From the NCBI GenBank assembly GCA_017397925.1, contig JAFQHO010000006.1:32719-96718 (forward strand): DNA of 64,000 nt, given 5' to 3'. The notes beneath the pieces are model-generated. The model ran no database searches. It was not told the DNA's origin and saw only the letters and a program-made list of their open reading frames with translations. This stretch comes from Ruminococcus sp. Lineage in GTDB: Bacteria; Bacillota; Clostridia; Oscillospirales; Ruminococcaceae. Of the stretch, positions 27,696 through 36,557 are shown one piece after another (position 1 is the first letter of the stretch; every line of letters begins with the position of its first letter). A program made the translations under genes and the position numbers.

Positions 27696-27975
27696 AAAGA
27701 ACATTGAAATTAGCCTTCGTGATGCGGTAAAAGCTAAGGGTGGTCTTTGTTGGAAGTTTGTTTCTCCCGGCACAGTAGGTGTACCCGACCGCATTATATT
27801 GATGCCGAAAGGACAAATTGTCTTTGTGGAAACGAAAGCAACGGGTGAAAAGCCAAGAAAAATACAACTGAAGAGGCACAGACAGTTAAAAGCACTCGGC
27901 TTCCATGTTTATGTACTGGATGATAAAGAAAAAATCACAGAATTAATCTATAGGATTGGAAGTGATGAAGATTGA
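27688..27975 (+). CDS. VRR-NUC domain nuclease
   Basis: This 95-residue stand-alone VRR-NUC protein shows the PD-(D/E)XK pattern GVPDRIILM (about 30) followed by IVFVETKATGE (about 45-55) and a conserved QLKRHRQLKALGFHVYVLD. Stand-alone VRR-NUC enzymes cut branched DNA, including Holliday-junction-like structures, and occur in phage replication modules next to SNF2 helicases, as here. Both ends overlap neighbouring genes, which points to a tightly coupled operon. Confidence 0.9.
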   Translation: MREKNIEISLRDAVKAKGGLCWKFVSPGTVGVPDRIILMPKGQIVFVETKATGEKPRKIQLKRHRQLKALGFHVYVLDDKEKITELIYRIGSDED

Positions 27976-29339
27976 AGAAATTTACACCTCATGAGTACCA
28001 GAGATATGCAATCGAATACATCAAAAGTCATCCTATCACAGCCCTGTTCCTTGATATGGGTCTTGGGAAAACAGTCACAACCCTGACCGCCATCAACGAC
28101 CTGATGTATGACAGCTTTGAGGTCTCTCGTGTGCTGATCATCGCACCGCTGAGAGTGGCAAGAGATACATGGCCTGCGGAAATTGAGAAGTGGGAGCATT
28201 TAAGCAATCTGACATATTCCGTTGTAGTCGGTACTGCGGAGGAGCGAAAGGCGGCACTGCAGAAGCAAGCCGATATTTACATCATCAACCGTGAAAATGT
28301 GCAGTGGCTGATTGAAGAAATGCCCTTTGACTATGACATGGTAGTTATTGATGAGCTGAGTTCCTTCAAAAATCATCAGACCAAGCGTTTCAAGGCATTG
28401 ATGAAAGCAAGACCGAAGGTGAAACGCATTGTCGGGCTGACTGGTACACCTTCAAGCAATGGCTTGATGGATTTATATGCGGAGTTCAGACTTCTGGATA
28501 TGGGAGAGCGTTTAGGACGATTCATAGGGCAGTATCGTCTGCTATATTTTACACCCGATAAGCGTAATGGCATGGTGGTGTATTCCTACAAGCCTCTGCC
28601 CGGTGCGGAGGATGCGATATATGAAAAAATTTCCGACATAACCATTTCCATGAGGGCGAAAGACCATTTGAATATGCCGGAGCTTGTGAACTCCGAATAT
28701 GCAGTTACATTATCCGCAGAGGAAAAAGAAAAATACATGAAACTGAAAAAAGAACTGATGCTGGAGCTTCCCAATGGTGAAGTGACTGCCGCTAATTCCG
28801 CCAGTCTGAGTAACAAGCTGTCGCAGATGGCAAATGGTGCGATTTACGATGACAGCGGCGAGGTTATCGGCATTCACGACCGCAAGCTTGACGCACTGGA
28901 AGATATCATCGAGGCGGCAAACGGAAAGCCTGTACTTGTAGCGTACTGGTTTAAGCATGATTTACAGCGTATACAGGAGCGTCTGAAAAAACTGCATATT
29001 CCACACAGCACTATGGACAAGCCTGACAGTATCCGCAGATGGAATAACGGTGAAATCCCTGTTGCACTGATACATCCCGCATCGGCAGGACATGGCTTGA
29101 ATCTGCAATCGGGCGGCAGCTGTCTTGTCTGGTTCGGGCTGACGTGGAGTCTGGAGTTATATCAGCAGACCAATGCAAGGCTATGGCGACAGGGACAGCA
29201 GTCTGAAACAGTGGTCATTCAGCATATCATCGCCAAAGGCACGGTTGATGAGCGTATGATGAAGGCATTGCAGGAAAAGGATAAAACACAATCTGCATTG
29301 CTGGAGGCAGTGAAGGCGGAGTTGGAGGACATGAAATGA
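27972..29339 (+). CDS. SNF2-family DNA helicase/translocase
   Basis: This 455-residue superfamily 2 protein has motif I LDMGLGKTVTTLTAI (about 22-38), a DEAH-box variant VIDELSSFKN (about 127), motif III GLTGTPSSN (about 155), and motif VI QQTNARLWRQGQ (about 400). It should move along duplex DNA with ATP and, with the VRR-NUC enzyme, process recombination or replication intermediates. It begins with TTG overlapping the stop of the VRR-NUC gene (GGAAG upstream), and its end overlaps the next start. Confidence 0.9.
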   Translation: MKKFTPHEYQRYAIEYIKSHPITALFLDMGLGKTVTTLTAINDLMYDSFEVSRVLIIAPLRVARDTWPAEIEKWEHLSNLTYSVVVGTAEERKAALQKQADIYIINRENVQWLIEEMPFDYDMVVIDELSSFKNHQTKRFKALMKARPKVKRIVGLTGTPSSNGLMDLYAEFRLLDMGERLGRFIGQYRLLYFTPDKRNGMVVYSYKPLPGAEDAIYEKISDITISMRAKDHLNMPELVNSEYAVTLSAEEKEKYMKLKKELMLELPNGEVTAANSASLSNKLSQMANGAIYDDSGEVIGIHDRKLDALEDIIEAANGKPVLVAYWFKHDLQRIQERLKKLHIPHSTMDKPDSIRRWNNGEIPVALIHPASAGHGLNLQSGGSCLVWFGLTWSLELYQQTNARLWRQGQQSETVVIQHIIAKGTVDERMMKALQEKDKTQSALLEAVKAELEDMK

Positions 29340-29563
29340 TTAAAGCAGAGAATTCTCCGAGAAAAACAGAGACAGTTTATATGCGCCTTGCGGCTGCAAT
29401 TGTGGAGAGAGCAGTTATTGATTTCCGCTCCGCTGTAAAACACAGGGATTATGAGGAGATGGAACAGCTGAAGAAGTTCTTTACTTCGGATTGGTTTCAG
29501 ATGCTTTGCGATATTGACGGCAAGCTGATTATCAGAACTTTGGAAATGGAGGATGTGGCATGA
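29336..29563 (+). CDS. Small conserved phage protein of unknown function
   Basis: This 75-residue protein is mostly helical and mixed-charge (AAAIVERAVIDFRSAVKH then EEMEQLKKFFTSDWFQML). It overlaps the SNF2 gene upstream and the DUF1492 gene downstream. Proteins of this length and shape occur at this point of related Clostridial prophages, where a possible link to late-gene control is inferred only from position. No domain is recognised. Confidence 0.7.
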   Translation: MIKAENSPRKTETVYMRLAAAIVERAVIDFRSAVKHRDYEEMEQLKKFFTSDWFQMLCDIDGKLIIRTLEMEDVA

Positions 29564-30003
29564 CAGCAAAAGAATTATTGAATCAACCTTGGGAACTGAA
29601 TCAAAAGATAAACGATAAGCTGGAAAAGGCTGAAAGATTACGACAGGAACTGTATGGCAGAGGTGTCAATTACGATAACACTTCCCATAGTCCGAATTCC
29701 AGTACCGATGCATTGGGCAGAGCTATTGCAAGGATTGTTGATTTTCAGAAAGAAGCCGATGAAATGATTGACCGCCTTGTTGCACTGAAAATTGAGGTGG
29801 AGCATCAGATTGCAATTCTGGATGACCGCCGTTACCGCAGGATTCTTGAGGAGCGTTATTTGTTCTTCGCATCATTCGACAAGATTGCGGCAGAGCTGGG
29901 ATACAGCAAGAAGCATATCTATCGATTGCATGATGAGGCGGTAAATACCCTTGATGAAAAGTTGCGACAAAATGCGACTGGATGTCCCTTGACTGTCCAA
30001 TGA
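29560..30003 (+). CDS. DUF1492-type phage transcription regulator with sigma-like HTH
   Basis: This 147-residue protein is of the DUF1492 group. The N-terminal half is helical (ELNQKINDKLEKAERLRQEL), and the C-terminal part (about 105-140) has a sigma-70 region-4-like helix-turn-helix, EERYLFFASFDKIAAELG followed by YSKKHIYRLHDEAV. In related phages it sits at the end of the early operon and is thought to switch on late genes. A promoter with tandem TGTCC motifs begins inside its last codons, directly before the HNH and terminase genes, which fits that role. ATG overlaps the preceding gene. Confidence 0.8.
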   Translation: MTAKELLNQPWELNQKINDKLEKAERLRQELYGRGVNYDNTSHSPNSSTDALGRAIARIVDFQKEADEMIDRLVALKIEVEHQIAILDDRRYRRILEERYLFFASFDKIAAELGYSKKHIYRLHDEAVNTLDEKLRQNATGCPLTVQ

Positions 30004-30017
30004 AAATGTGATAGAAT
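29989..30017 (+). promoter_or_regulatory. Late promoter at the early/late boundary
   Basis: TTGACT (29989-29994), 17 bases and TAGAAT (30012-30017) lie at the end of the DUF1492 gene. Two TGTCC repeats (29983-29987 and 29993-29997) flank and overlap the -35 box and may be a regulator site. Confidence 0.65.
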
Positions 30018-30095
30018 ATATAATAGCAAATAATATATACAGCCTTTGTGGGAGAAATCCTGCAAGGGCTTTTCTTATACCCCAAGGAGGAAACC

Positions 30096-30449
30096 ATGCC
30101 ACGAAAATCCAAGCACCCCTGCAATCACCCAGGCTGTCCCAATCTTACGGAACAGCGATACTGTGAACAGCATAAATCCTTACACCCCGACAGACCTTCG
30201 GCTGACAGCCGTGGGTACAATAGCCGTTGGCGTAGAGTTCGTGCTGCATATCTTCGCAAGCATCCGCTGTGTGTGCGGTGCATGGCTGACGGTCTGTATG
30301 TGAAGGCGACGGTGGTCGATCACATCGTTCCTCATCGTGGCGACCAAAGATTGATGTGGGATGAGAGCAATTATCAATCCCTTTGCAAGCGGTGTCATGA
30401 TAAAAAGACATGGACGGAGGATAAAAATCCGATTTATGGCTATAAATAG
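30096..30449 (+). CDS. HNH endonuclease beside the terminase
   Basis: This 117-residue HNH nuclease has two CxxC-type zinc pairs (CNHPGCPN at about 6 and CVRCMADG around residue 66), the HNH core VVDHIVPHRG (about 80), and NYQSLCKRCHDKKT (about 95-108). Small HNH enzymes encoded next to terminase genes are needed for cos-type DNA packaging in phages such as HK97. ATG at 30096 follows AAGGAGG at ideal spacing; longer in-frame starts lack one. It is the first late gene, ahead of a terminator-like stem and the small terminase. Confidence 0.9.
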   Translation: MPRKSKHPCNHPGCPNLTEQRYCEQHKSLHPDRPSADSRGYNSRWRRVRAAYLRKHPLCVRCMADGLYVKATVVDHIVPHRGDQRLMWDESNYQSLCKRCHDKKTWTEDKNPIYGYK

Positions 30450-30570
30450 CCCCTGGGGGTCGATTTATCCCTACAGGGTAATCGGAAGAACACCGGCGCC
30501 CCCTCTCACGCAGATTTTTCAAATTTCAAACGGGGTATTGACCCCCCAGATACTAAAAATACGAATAAAT

Positions 30571-30614
30571 CCCGATAACACGGCGTTTCTACCGAAACTG
30601 TTATCGGGATTTTT
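30571..30614 (+). terminator. Rho-independent terminator before the small terminase
   Basis: CCCGATAACA (30571-30580) pairs perfectly with TGTTATCGGG (30599-30608), followed by ATTTTTT. Region 30450-30570 is otherwise non-coding and includes CCCC/GGGG runs. Confidence 0.85.
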
Positions 30615-30660
30615 TATGCTCATTTTTTGAATTTCTTTGATTTTTGGAGGTGAATAGGAT

Positions 30661-31182
30661 ATGGCGAAGGACGGTACAAACCGTGGAGGTGCAAGGCTGG
30701 GTGCAGGACGACCAAGAAAGGCTCTTGCGGATAAAATCGCAGAGGGTAAAACGGCACAGGTCATAATGCAGCCTGTGGATTTGGAATCCGTGGACACACC
30801 GCCTGTCCGTGAGTTTATGCAGGAGCTGCAGCGTGACGGCACAAAGCTGCTCGCCGATGAGGTGTACACGGAAACCTATCAATGGCTGAAAGAACGCTCC
30901 TGTGAGAAGATTGTCAGCCGACAACTGGTGGAGCAGTATGCTATGAGCATTTCCCGTTGGATACACTGTGAACAGATTGTCACGAAATTTGGATATATTT
31001 CAAAGCATCCGACCACTAACGCTGCCATAGCTTCTCCCTATGTTGCCATGTCGCAGAATTACATGAAACAGGCAAATCAAATCTGGAATCAGATTTTTCA
31101 GATTGTCCGTGAGAATTGCAGCGTGGACTTCCAGGGCAATCCACAGGACGATATGATGGAACGACTACTCAGGAGCCGATAA
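30661..31182 (+). CDS. terS: Terminase small subunit, P27 family
   Basis: This 173-residue protein is of the P27 family. The N-terminus GGARLGAGRPRK is a basic, DNA-binding AT-hook-like start common in these proteins, followed by a helical core with TPPVREFMQELQRDG and a C-terminal segment that should bind the large subunit. It recognises phage DNA to begin packaging. The ATG lies 9 bases after GGAGGTG. The large subunit gene is about 9 kb downstream instead of adjacent, because methylase and accessory genes have been placed between them. Confidence 0.85.
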   Translation: MAKDGTNRGGARLGAGRPRKALADKIAEGKTAQVIMQPVDLESVDTPPVREFMQELQRDGTKLLADEVYTETYQWLKERSCEKIVSRQLVEQYAMSISRWIHCEQIVTKFGYISKHPTTNAAIASPYVAMSQNYMKQANQIWNQIFQIVRENCSVDFQGNPQDDMMERLLRSR

Positions 31183-31194
31183 GGAGGAACTTTT

Positions 31195-31353
31195 ATGAAA
31201 TCAGCAGATGTATCTTTCTGGAGAGAACTGAAAGCCAGCAGACCTATGCTCACCAAGCAACAGTACCGCACGATTAAGGGACAGGCTGTTAAGGGTAACA
31301 TCAACGACGCCCGCCGTGGTCTGCAGAGAATTCAAAGGAGGCAGCACCGATGA
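31195..31353 (+). CDS. Small basic phage protein (52 residues)
   Basis: This 52-residue, strongly basic protein (KSADVSFWRELKASRP at the start, RRGLQRIQRRQHR at the end) has an ideal ribosome site AAGGAGG seven bases upstream. Its stop overlaps the next start (ATGA), so it is translationally coupled to the methylase gene. No known domain; the Arg/Lys-rich tail suggests nucleic-acid binding. Confidence 0.75.
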   Translation: MKSADVSFWRELKASRPMLTKQQYRTIKGQAVKGNINDARRGLQRIQRRQHR

Positions 31354-32609
31354 GAACAACAACGGATTTTCAGCTTGTCCCTACTGACAAGCTCATCCCA
31401 TATGTAAATAATGCCCGAACACACAGCAAGGAGCAGATTTTGAAACTGCGTTCTTCCTTGCGTGAGTTCGGGTTTATTAATCCTGTTATTATCGACAAGG
31501 ATTTCAACGTCATTGCAGGTCATGGTCGTCTGATGGCGGCAAAGGAAGAGGGCATTGACGAAGTGCCCTGTGTATTTGTGGATCATCTTACGGAGGCACA
31601 GAAGAAGGCCTATATTTTAGCGGATAATCGCATGGCGTTAGACGCAGGATGGGACGAGGAATTGCTCGCTGTGGAAATGGCGGAGCTTCACGACCTTGGG
31701 TTTGACCTTGCCATGACAGGTTTTGATGAAAAAGAAATCGCCGACCTGTTCAGCGACGGAACAGACAGCGAGGCGAAGGATGATGATTTCGACCTGACAG
31801 CGGCACTTGAAAAGGCAGCGTTTGTACAGCGTGGCGACATCTGGACGGTGGGCAGGCACAGGCTGATGTGTGGTGATGCAACTTCTTCCGAGGATGTATC
31901 TGCATTGATGGGCAATGTCAAAGCAAATCTCATTTTAACGGACCCGCCCTACGGAGTTTCTTTCAAGAGTTCAAGCGGGCTGACCATTCAGAATGACAGC
32001 ATGAAGAACGAGGAGTTTTATACATTCCTGTTTTCTGCATTCAAGTGTATGGCGGAACATCTGGAAAAAGGCGGTGCCGCTTATGTATTCCATGCCGATA
32101 CGGAGGGACTGAACTTCCGCCGTGCCTTTGTGGATGCAGGTTTTCATCTTGCAGGCTGCTGTATCTGGGTGAAGGACAGTCTTGTCCTCGGACGCTCCGA
32201 TTATCAGTGGCAGCACGAACCGGTGCTGTATGGCTTTATGCAGAACGGCAAGCACAAGTGGTACTCCGACCGCAAGCAGACCACCATCTGGAATTTCGAT
32301 AAGCCGAAACGCAATGCCAATCATCCGACCAGCAAACCGTTAGATTTGCTCGGTTATCCCATTGGCAATTCCACACAAGAGAACGGCGTAGTCATTGACA
32401 CCTTCGGTGGCAGCGGCTCGACGCTTATGGCTTGTGAGCAGATGAATCGTATCTGCTACATGATGGAGCTTGATGAAAAATATGCCTCTGTTATTCTGCG
32501 TCGTTATGTAGAGGACACCGGCGACAGCGAGGGTGTATTTGTGGAGCGTGAGGGTAAGCGATATTCCTATGCAGAACTTGTGAAGGAGGTTGAGCTGCCG
32601 AATGAATAA
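31350..32609 (+). CDS. ParB-like domain / DNA methyltransferase fusion
   Basis: This 419-residue protein has a ParB/Srx-like N-terminal domain (about 5-115, LIPYVNNARTHSKEQ then VIAGHGRLMAAKE) joined to a beta-class DNA methyltransferase with motif IV DPPYGVSF (about 195) before motif I DTFGGSGSTLMACE (about 350). It methylates adenine N6 or cytosine N4. Such fusions are common in Clostridial prophages and likely protect phage DNA from restriction; the ParB part may set site recognition. It overlaps the small protein upstream and the cytosine methylase downstream. DNA target not readable from sequence. Confidence 0.9.
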   Translation: MRTTTDFQLVPTDKLIPYVNNARTHSKEQILKLRSSLREFGFINPVIIDKDFNVIAGHGRLMAAKEEGIDEVPCVFVDHLTEAQKKAYILADNRMALDAGWDEELLAVEMAELHDLGFDLAMTGFDEKEIADLFSDGTDSEAKDDDFDLTAALEKAAFVQRGDIWTVGRHRLMCGDATSSEDVSALMGNVKANLILTDPPYGVSFKSSSGLTIQNDSMKNEEFYTFLFSAFKCMAEHLEKGGAAYVFHADTEGLNFRRAFVDAGFHLAGCCIWVKDSLVLGRSDYQWQHEPVLYGFMQNGKHKWYSDRKQTTIWNFDKPKRNANHPTSKPLDLLGYPIGNSTQENGVVIDTFGGSGSTLMACEQMNRICYMMELDEKYASVILRRYVEDTGDSEGVFVEREGKRYSYAELVKEVELPNE

Positions 32610-34434
32610 AATCCTAACCCTCGGTAGTTTATTTGACGGCAGCGGCACATTCCCCGTTGCAGGACTCCTGTCGGGCATTAAGCCTGTGTGGGCTTCAGAA
32701 ATTGAGCCGTTTCCCATTGCTGTAACCAGAACACGATTACCCTTTATGAAGCACTACGGTGATGTCAGTAAAATCAACGGCGCTGAAATTGAGCCTGTGG
32801 ATATTATTACATTCGGCAGTCCCTGTCAGGATATGAGTGTTGCGGGAAAACGTGTGGGACTGGAAGGCTCACGTTCAAGCCTGTTTCATCAAGCAATCAG
32901 AATTATCAAAGAAATGAGGTGTGCAACCAATGGCAAATATCCGAGATTCGCTGTGTGGGAAAATGTCGCAGGGGCTTTCTCCTCCAACGGCGGCGAGGAC
33001 TTCCGCTGCGTCCTCGAAGAATTCTGCAAGGTCAAAACCGCAGATGTATCTGTTCCTAAATCTAAAAAGTGGGAAAAGGCAGGAAGCATCGTGGGAGATG
33101 ATTATTCTATCGCCTGGCGAACATTCGATTCTCAGCATTGGGGCATTCCCCAGAGAAGAATGCGTATCTACCTTGTCGCAGATTTTGCAGGTCAATGTGC
33201 CGAAAAAATATTATTTGAGTCCGAAGGCTTGTCTGGGTATTCTGCGGAGGGCTTCAGAGCGTGGCAAGGCTCTGCCGGAGGTATTGCAGATGGCATTGGA
33301 GCAACAGGCACGGGAGTAATGTTCTCTAACCATAGCCATGATACACGATTTACGGGACCGATTGATGTTGCAGATACAGTTTCTGCAATCTATGGAACGG
33401 GCGGTAATAATCAGCCTTTCGTGGTGGAGTCGGCAGGCTTTTGCACCGAGCATTCGGCAAAGGCTCGTGGGATTGGGTTTGAGGAAGAAAAATCCCCGAC
33501 GCTCCGTGCAGGTGTTGTTCCTGCAACGCTGAAAATCAGAAGTGGCTGTGCCGGGGGTGGCAAGGGTGCTTTGATTCAGGAAGATAAATCCGCTACACTC
33601 GCTTGCAATAACGACCAGACTGTATTTGTTCCCAAAGCCTATGGCATCTGCTCCAAGCAGAGCAACTCCATGATGTCGGATAATCCCAACAGTGGATTTT
33701 ATGAAGCAGATACAGCGAAAACTATTGATACCAGCAATCAATCGCCTTGCAAAAATCAGGGCGGAATGATTGTGATTGAGGGAAACGGCAGTCGTCCCTC
33801 TCATCACGGTGATGGCTATAAGGAAAGCGAAACCATGTATACCTTAAATTGTACTGAAAACCATGCTGTTGCTTTCGGCATCGGCAGACCTGCTATGAAT
33901 CAGGGCTACAACGCACGATTCAGTTTTCAGATTGAGGAGGAAACTTCGCCGACGCTCGTTGCTTCGGGCGCAGGCGGTGTGGCTCATCCGACCTACTGTG
34001 CAAGCAAGGCTTCCTATTTCACCAGAGCCGATGAAGAAAAGGCAGGCGCACTTGTTGCTACGGATTACAAGGACCCTCCGCTGATTAATGACACCGCCGA
34101 CGGCGTGGAATATATCGTCCGCCGTTTGACTCCGCAGGAATGTGCGTTGCTACAGGGTATGCCTACATGGTGGTGTGACGGGTTGGGCATTGAAAATCCT
34201 ATCGAGGAGGAAATTGACTGGTGGGCGGATGTATTTACGGATTATAACAACGCTATCGGAAAAGAAAGTAAGCCTAAAAGCCGTAAGCAGATAGAGAAAT
34301 GGTTGAAAAATCCGTATTCCGATTCTGCTGCCTATAAATTATGGGGCAATTCTATCTCATTGTCTGTCGGGTGGTTTGTACTTGCAGGTATAGCGTATTA
34401 TGCACGGAAAATCAATCAGAATACGGAATTCTGA
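32602..34434 (+). CDS. DNA cytosine-5 methyltransferase with long insertion
   Basis: This 610-residue enzyme has the C5-methylase motifs: motif I LGSLFDGSGTFPVAG (about 5), catalytic FGSPCQDMSVAG (about 74), ENVAGAF motif VI (about 122), QRRMRIYLVADF motif VIII (about 185), and a C-terminal LWGNSISLSVGWFV motif X (about 580). Between motifs VIII and IX is an insertion of about 250 residues rich in Gly, Asn and Thr with recurrent TLxA-like segments, typical of phage enzymes of this kind and presumably part of target recognition. ATG at 32602 overlaps the end of the upstream methylase by 8 bases. The end overlaps the convergent Fic gene by 23 bases. Confidence 0.92.
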   Translation: MNKILTLGSLFDGSGTFPVAGLLSGIKPVWASEIEPFPIAVTRTRLPFMKHYGDVSKINGAEIEPVDIITFGSPCQDMSVAGKRVGLEGSRSSLFHQAIRIIKEMRCATNGKYPRFAVWENVAGAFSSNGGEDFRCVLEEFCKVKTADVSVPKSKKWEKAGSIVGDDYSIAWRTFDSQHWGIPQRRMRIYLVADFAGQCAEKILFESEGLSGYSAEGFRAWQGSAGGIADGIGATGTGVMFSNHSHDTRFTGPIDVADTVSAIYGTGGNNQPFVVESAGFCTEHSAKARGIGFEEEKSPTLRAGVVPATLKIRSGCAGGGKGALIQEDKSATLACNNDQTVFVPKAYGICSKQSNSMMSDNPNSGFYEADTAKTIDTSNQSPCKNQGGMIVIEGNGSRPSHHGDGYKESETMYTLNCTENHAVAFGIGRPAMNQGYNARFSFQIEEETSPTLVASGAGGVAHPTYCASKASYFTRADEEKAGALVATDYKDPPLINDTADGVEYIVRRLTPQECALLQGMPTWWCDGLGIENPIEEEIDWWADVFTDYNNAIGKESKPKSRKQIEKWLKNPYSDSAAYKLWGNSISLSVGWFVLAGIAYYARKINQNTEF

Positions 34435-35308
34435 AATAATTTAAATAAGCCTTGAAAACATCCTGTGCTGAAAGGCAGGTGTCAATCAAATAACCTCGTT
34501 GCTGTTCCCATTCGTGAAGCCCACGATAATAAAACATTTTATGCTTTTCATCAATAATAAACGGTGTGATGTTGTTTCTAAGGCATTCCTTGAACAGAAT
34601 CAGTCTTCCTACACGACCATTTCCGTCTTGAAAAGGATGTATGGCTTCAAATTCATAATGAAATGCAATAATTTCTTCAATGGTCTTTTCTTTTTTTGCG
34701 TTATATGAAGTGAGTAACTTACGCATCCTTTCCGAAACCTCTTCCGGTTCGGCAGTAATTCTGCCACCTACTTCATTTGGAAGCTTTTTGTAATCGCCAA
34801 CGGCAAACCAATCTTTTCGTGAATCACTTGTACCATGCTTGAGTGCATAATGCAGGGATTTTATAAAAGCTTCGCTAAGTGGCTGGGTAGCATGTTCGAT
34901 TACCATGTCAATGCAACGGAAGTGATTGACGGTTTCTACGATGTCATCAACATTCACAGCACTATTTTCTACACCGATTGTATTTGTTTCATAAATGTAT
35001 CGTGTCTGATCATGTGTCAGTCTGCTTCCCTCAATATGGTTGGAATTATAGGTCAGTTCAATCTGCACCTTATGATAAATACCGCCTTTTACTGCACCTT
35101 TCTTTTCAAATTTCAAAAAATCCAGTAATGTTTTTGGGCTGTCGCTTTTTTTGTTTTTCCGTTCAGGACGCACAGCATTTTCAGGAATATTCCAGGTTTT
35201 ACCTGTAAGAAAGACATCGGGAATTTTCCCCTCCGCACAATAATTACGGACGGTTCTTTCCGATATATTCCACTTTTCTGCGATTTCAGCTACAGACAGA
35301 TATTTCAT
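34412..35308 (-). CDS. Fic family AMPylase with N-terminal helix-turn-helix
   Basis: This 298-residue protein has an N-terminal MerR/excisionase-like HTH (VAEIAEKWNISERTVRNYC, about 4-22) and a Fic domain with the full catalytic motif HPFQDGNGRVGR (about 214-225). An inhibitory (S/T)xxxE(G/N) motif, SNHIEG (about 94-99), lies before the Fic core, so the enzyme should be self-inhibited. Fic proteins transfer AMP or related groups from nucleotides to protein hydroxyls. It is antisense to the phage late genes, has its own promoter, and overlaps the methylase end, the mark of a lysogeny-expressed cargo gene. The start was chosen for GGAGGTG seven bases upstream. A toxin-like or anti-phage role is inference. 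Confidence 0.88.
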   Translation of the reverse strand: MKYLSVAEIAEKWNISERTVRNYCAEGKIPDVFLTGKTWNIPENAVRPERKNKKSDSPKTLLDFLKFEKKGAVKGGIYHKVQIELTYNSNHIEGSRLTHDQTRYIYETNTIGVENSAVNVDDIVETVNHFRCIDMVIEHATQPLSEAFIKSLHYALKHGTSDSRKDWFAVGDYKKLPNEVGGRITAEPEEVSERMRKLLTSYNAKKEKTIEEIIAFHYEFEAIHPFQDGNGRVGRLILFKECLRNNITPFIIDEKHKMFYYRGLHEWEQQRGYLIDTCLSAQDVFKAYLNYFRIPYSD

Positions 35309-35335
35309 ACAGCACCTCCAATTTACTCTGATTAT

Positions 35336-35364
35336 ATTATACCATATCATCGGCAAAAAATCAA
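35336..35364 (-). promoter_or_regulatory. Promoter of the Fic gene
   Basis: On the - strand, TTGATT, a 17-base spacer and TATAAT preceded by TGG, located 28 bases upstream of the Fic ATG. Confidence 0.75.
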
Positions 35365-35488
35365 TAGTATTTCATCTGAAAATATGCAGTTTTTGCCGAT
35401 ACAGGAAACTTTATTTATGGTGCAGTTCTTATCGTATTATGCACAAAACAGCGGAGAATAATTCTACATTTATTCTCCGTGAAAAGAC

Positions 35489-35517
35489 TTGAATATCTGT
35501 GCGGAATGCGGTAATAT
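35489..35517 (+). promoter_or_regulatory. Cassette promoter 1 (TAATAT family)
   Basis: TTGAAT, 17 bases and TAATAT, with ATGCGG directly before the -10 box. First of seven promoters with the same layout in this prophage. Confidence 0.75.
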
Positions 35518-35559
35518 GTGTAACAACGCCGAAGGGCGATTACAACTGGAGGTTACATT

Positions 35560-36225
35560 ATGGAAATCAAATTCAACTGCACAGGCACGGAACGTAAGCG
35601 ACTGGCACAGGCAATCGGCATGATTGTGGGAGCAACTCCCGAATATCAGTTCATGCCGACCTGTGCCTACAAAATCGGACAGCACACCCTTGGCAAGAAC
35701 GGTACGCTGCATTTCACGGAAAGCCGCTGCTACACCGATGAGGTCGGCGAACTGCTGAAAGAACTAGAAGCACAGGGATTTGAAGTGGAATCCCTCGGCG
35801 AGGAAAGAAATGAACTGACCATTTCCATGCCGTTAAATTTCTTTGATGAAACGACATTTGCAAATCTGGACAGACTTCTGGAGAACAAGGGCAACCTTAT
35901 CAAACACGCCCTCGGAGCGGATTCCCTTGCCTACAACATTGAAAAGGAAACGGTGGAGTTTCCTTGGTTTACGGTTGAAACCGAAGATGACGCTGACGCA
36001 TACAGCAGATTTGTAACGGCACTCTGCGACATGGCGAAAAATCAGAAACGTATCAACAACAAGCCTGATACTTCCGACAACGAAAAATACACCTTCCGCT
36101 GCTTTCTGCTCCGATTGGGATTTATCGGGGCGGAGTACAAGACCGTGAGAAAGGTGTTATTGCGAAAATTAAGTGGAAGTTCAGCGTTCAGGAATGGGGT
36201 GAATGAAAATGCAGTTTCCGAATAA
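35560..36225 (+). CDS. Accessory phage protein with a C-terminal module shared with the amidoligase
   Basis: This 221-residue protein belongs to a family sometimes labelled virulence-related in Clostridial prophages; no function is proven. The N-terminal two thirds are alpha/beta with no recognised domain. The last 40 residues (about 176-213: KYTFRCFLLRLGFIG, EYKTVRKVLLRKLSG) closely match the last 40 of the amidoligase encoded next in line (LIRLGFVG, EFKTAREILMRNL). The shared end suggests that the two act on, or are recruited to, the same partner. It has its own TAATAT-type promoter and a GGAGG site, and overlaps the DUF4314 gene. Confidence 0.7.
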   Translation: MEIKFNCTGTERKRLAQAIGMIVGATPEYQFMPTCAYKIGQHTLGKNGTLHFTESRCYTDEVGELLKELEAQGFEVESLGEERNELTISMPLNFFDETTFANLDRLLENKGNLIKHALGADSLAYNIEKETVEFPWFTVETEDDADAYSRFVTALCDMAKNQKRINNKPDTSDNEKYTFRCFLLRLGFIGAEYKTVRKVLLRKLSGSSAFRNGVNENAVSE

Positions 36226-36442
36226 ACAGGAGCTTGCGGCTCTGCGTGAAAAATATCCGCCAGGCACAAAAATTATCCTGCACCATATGAAAGACCCCTA
36301 TCCTGTCCCCGAAGGGACGGTCGGTGAAGTTGTCAACGTTGATGACGGCGGCAATATTCATGTGCATTGGAGCAACGGCTCTACTCTTGCGGTGATTGAG
36401 GGTGTGGATGATTTCTCTGAAATCCATGTAGCGGATTGCTAA
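36209..36442 (+). CDS. DUF4314 protein
   Basis: This 77-residue protein matches the DUF4314 family: FPNKQELAALREKYPPGTKI at the start and a small SH3-like beta barrel (GEVVNVDDGGNIHVHWSNGS) as seen in many phage and ICE accessory genes. Function unknown. The start at 36209 matches the family N-terminus (M-x-FP); an ATG two codons earlier is possible. It overlaps the end of the preceding gene by 17 bases and shares its promoter. Confidence 0.78.
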   Translation: MQFPNKQELAALREKYPPGTKIILHHMKDPYPVPEGTVGEVVNVDDGGNIHVHWSNGSTLAVIEGVDDFSEIHVADC

Positions 36443-36557
36443 TCGGAGACGGATCTCCACTTTACTGTATTTTACCATACAATTGCAAGTATATCAAGGG
36501 TGTATATTACACAATGATTTGCAGAAATACAGCTGAAAAGATTGTGTAGTAATCGTA

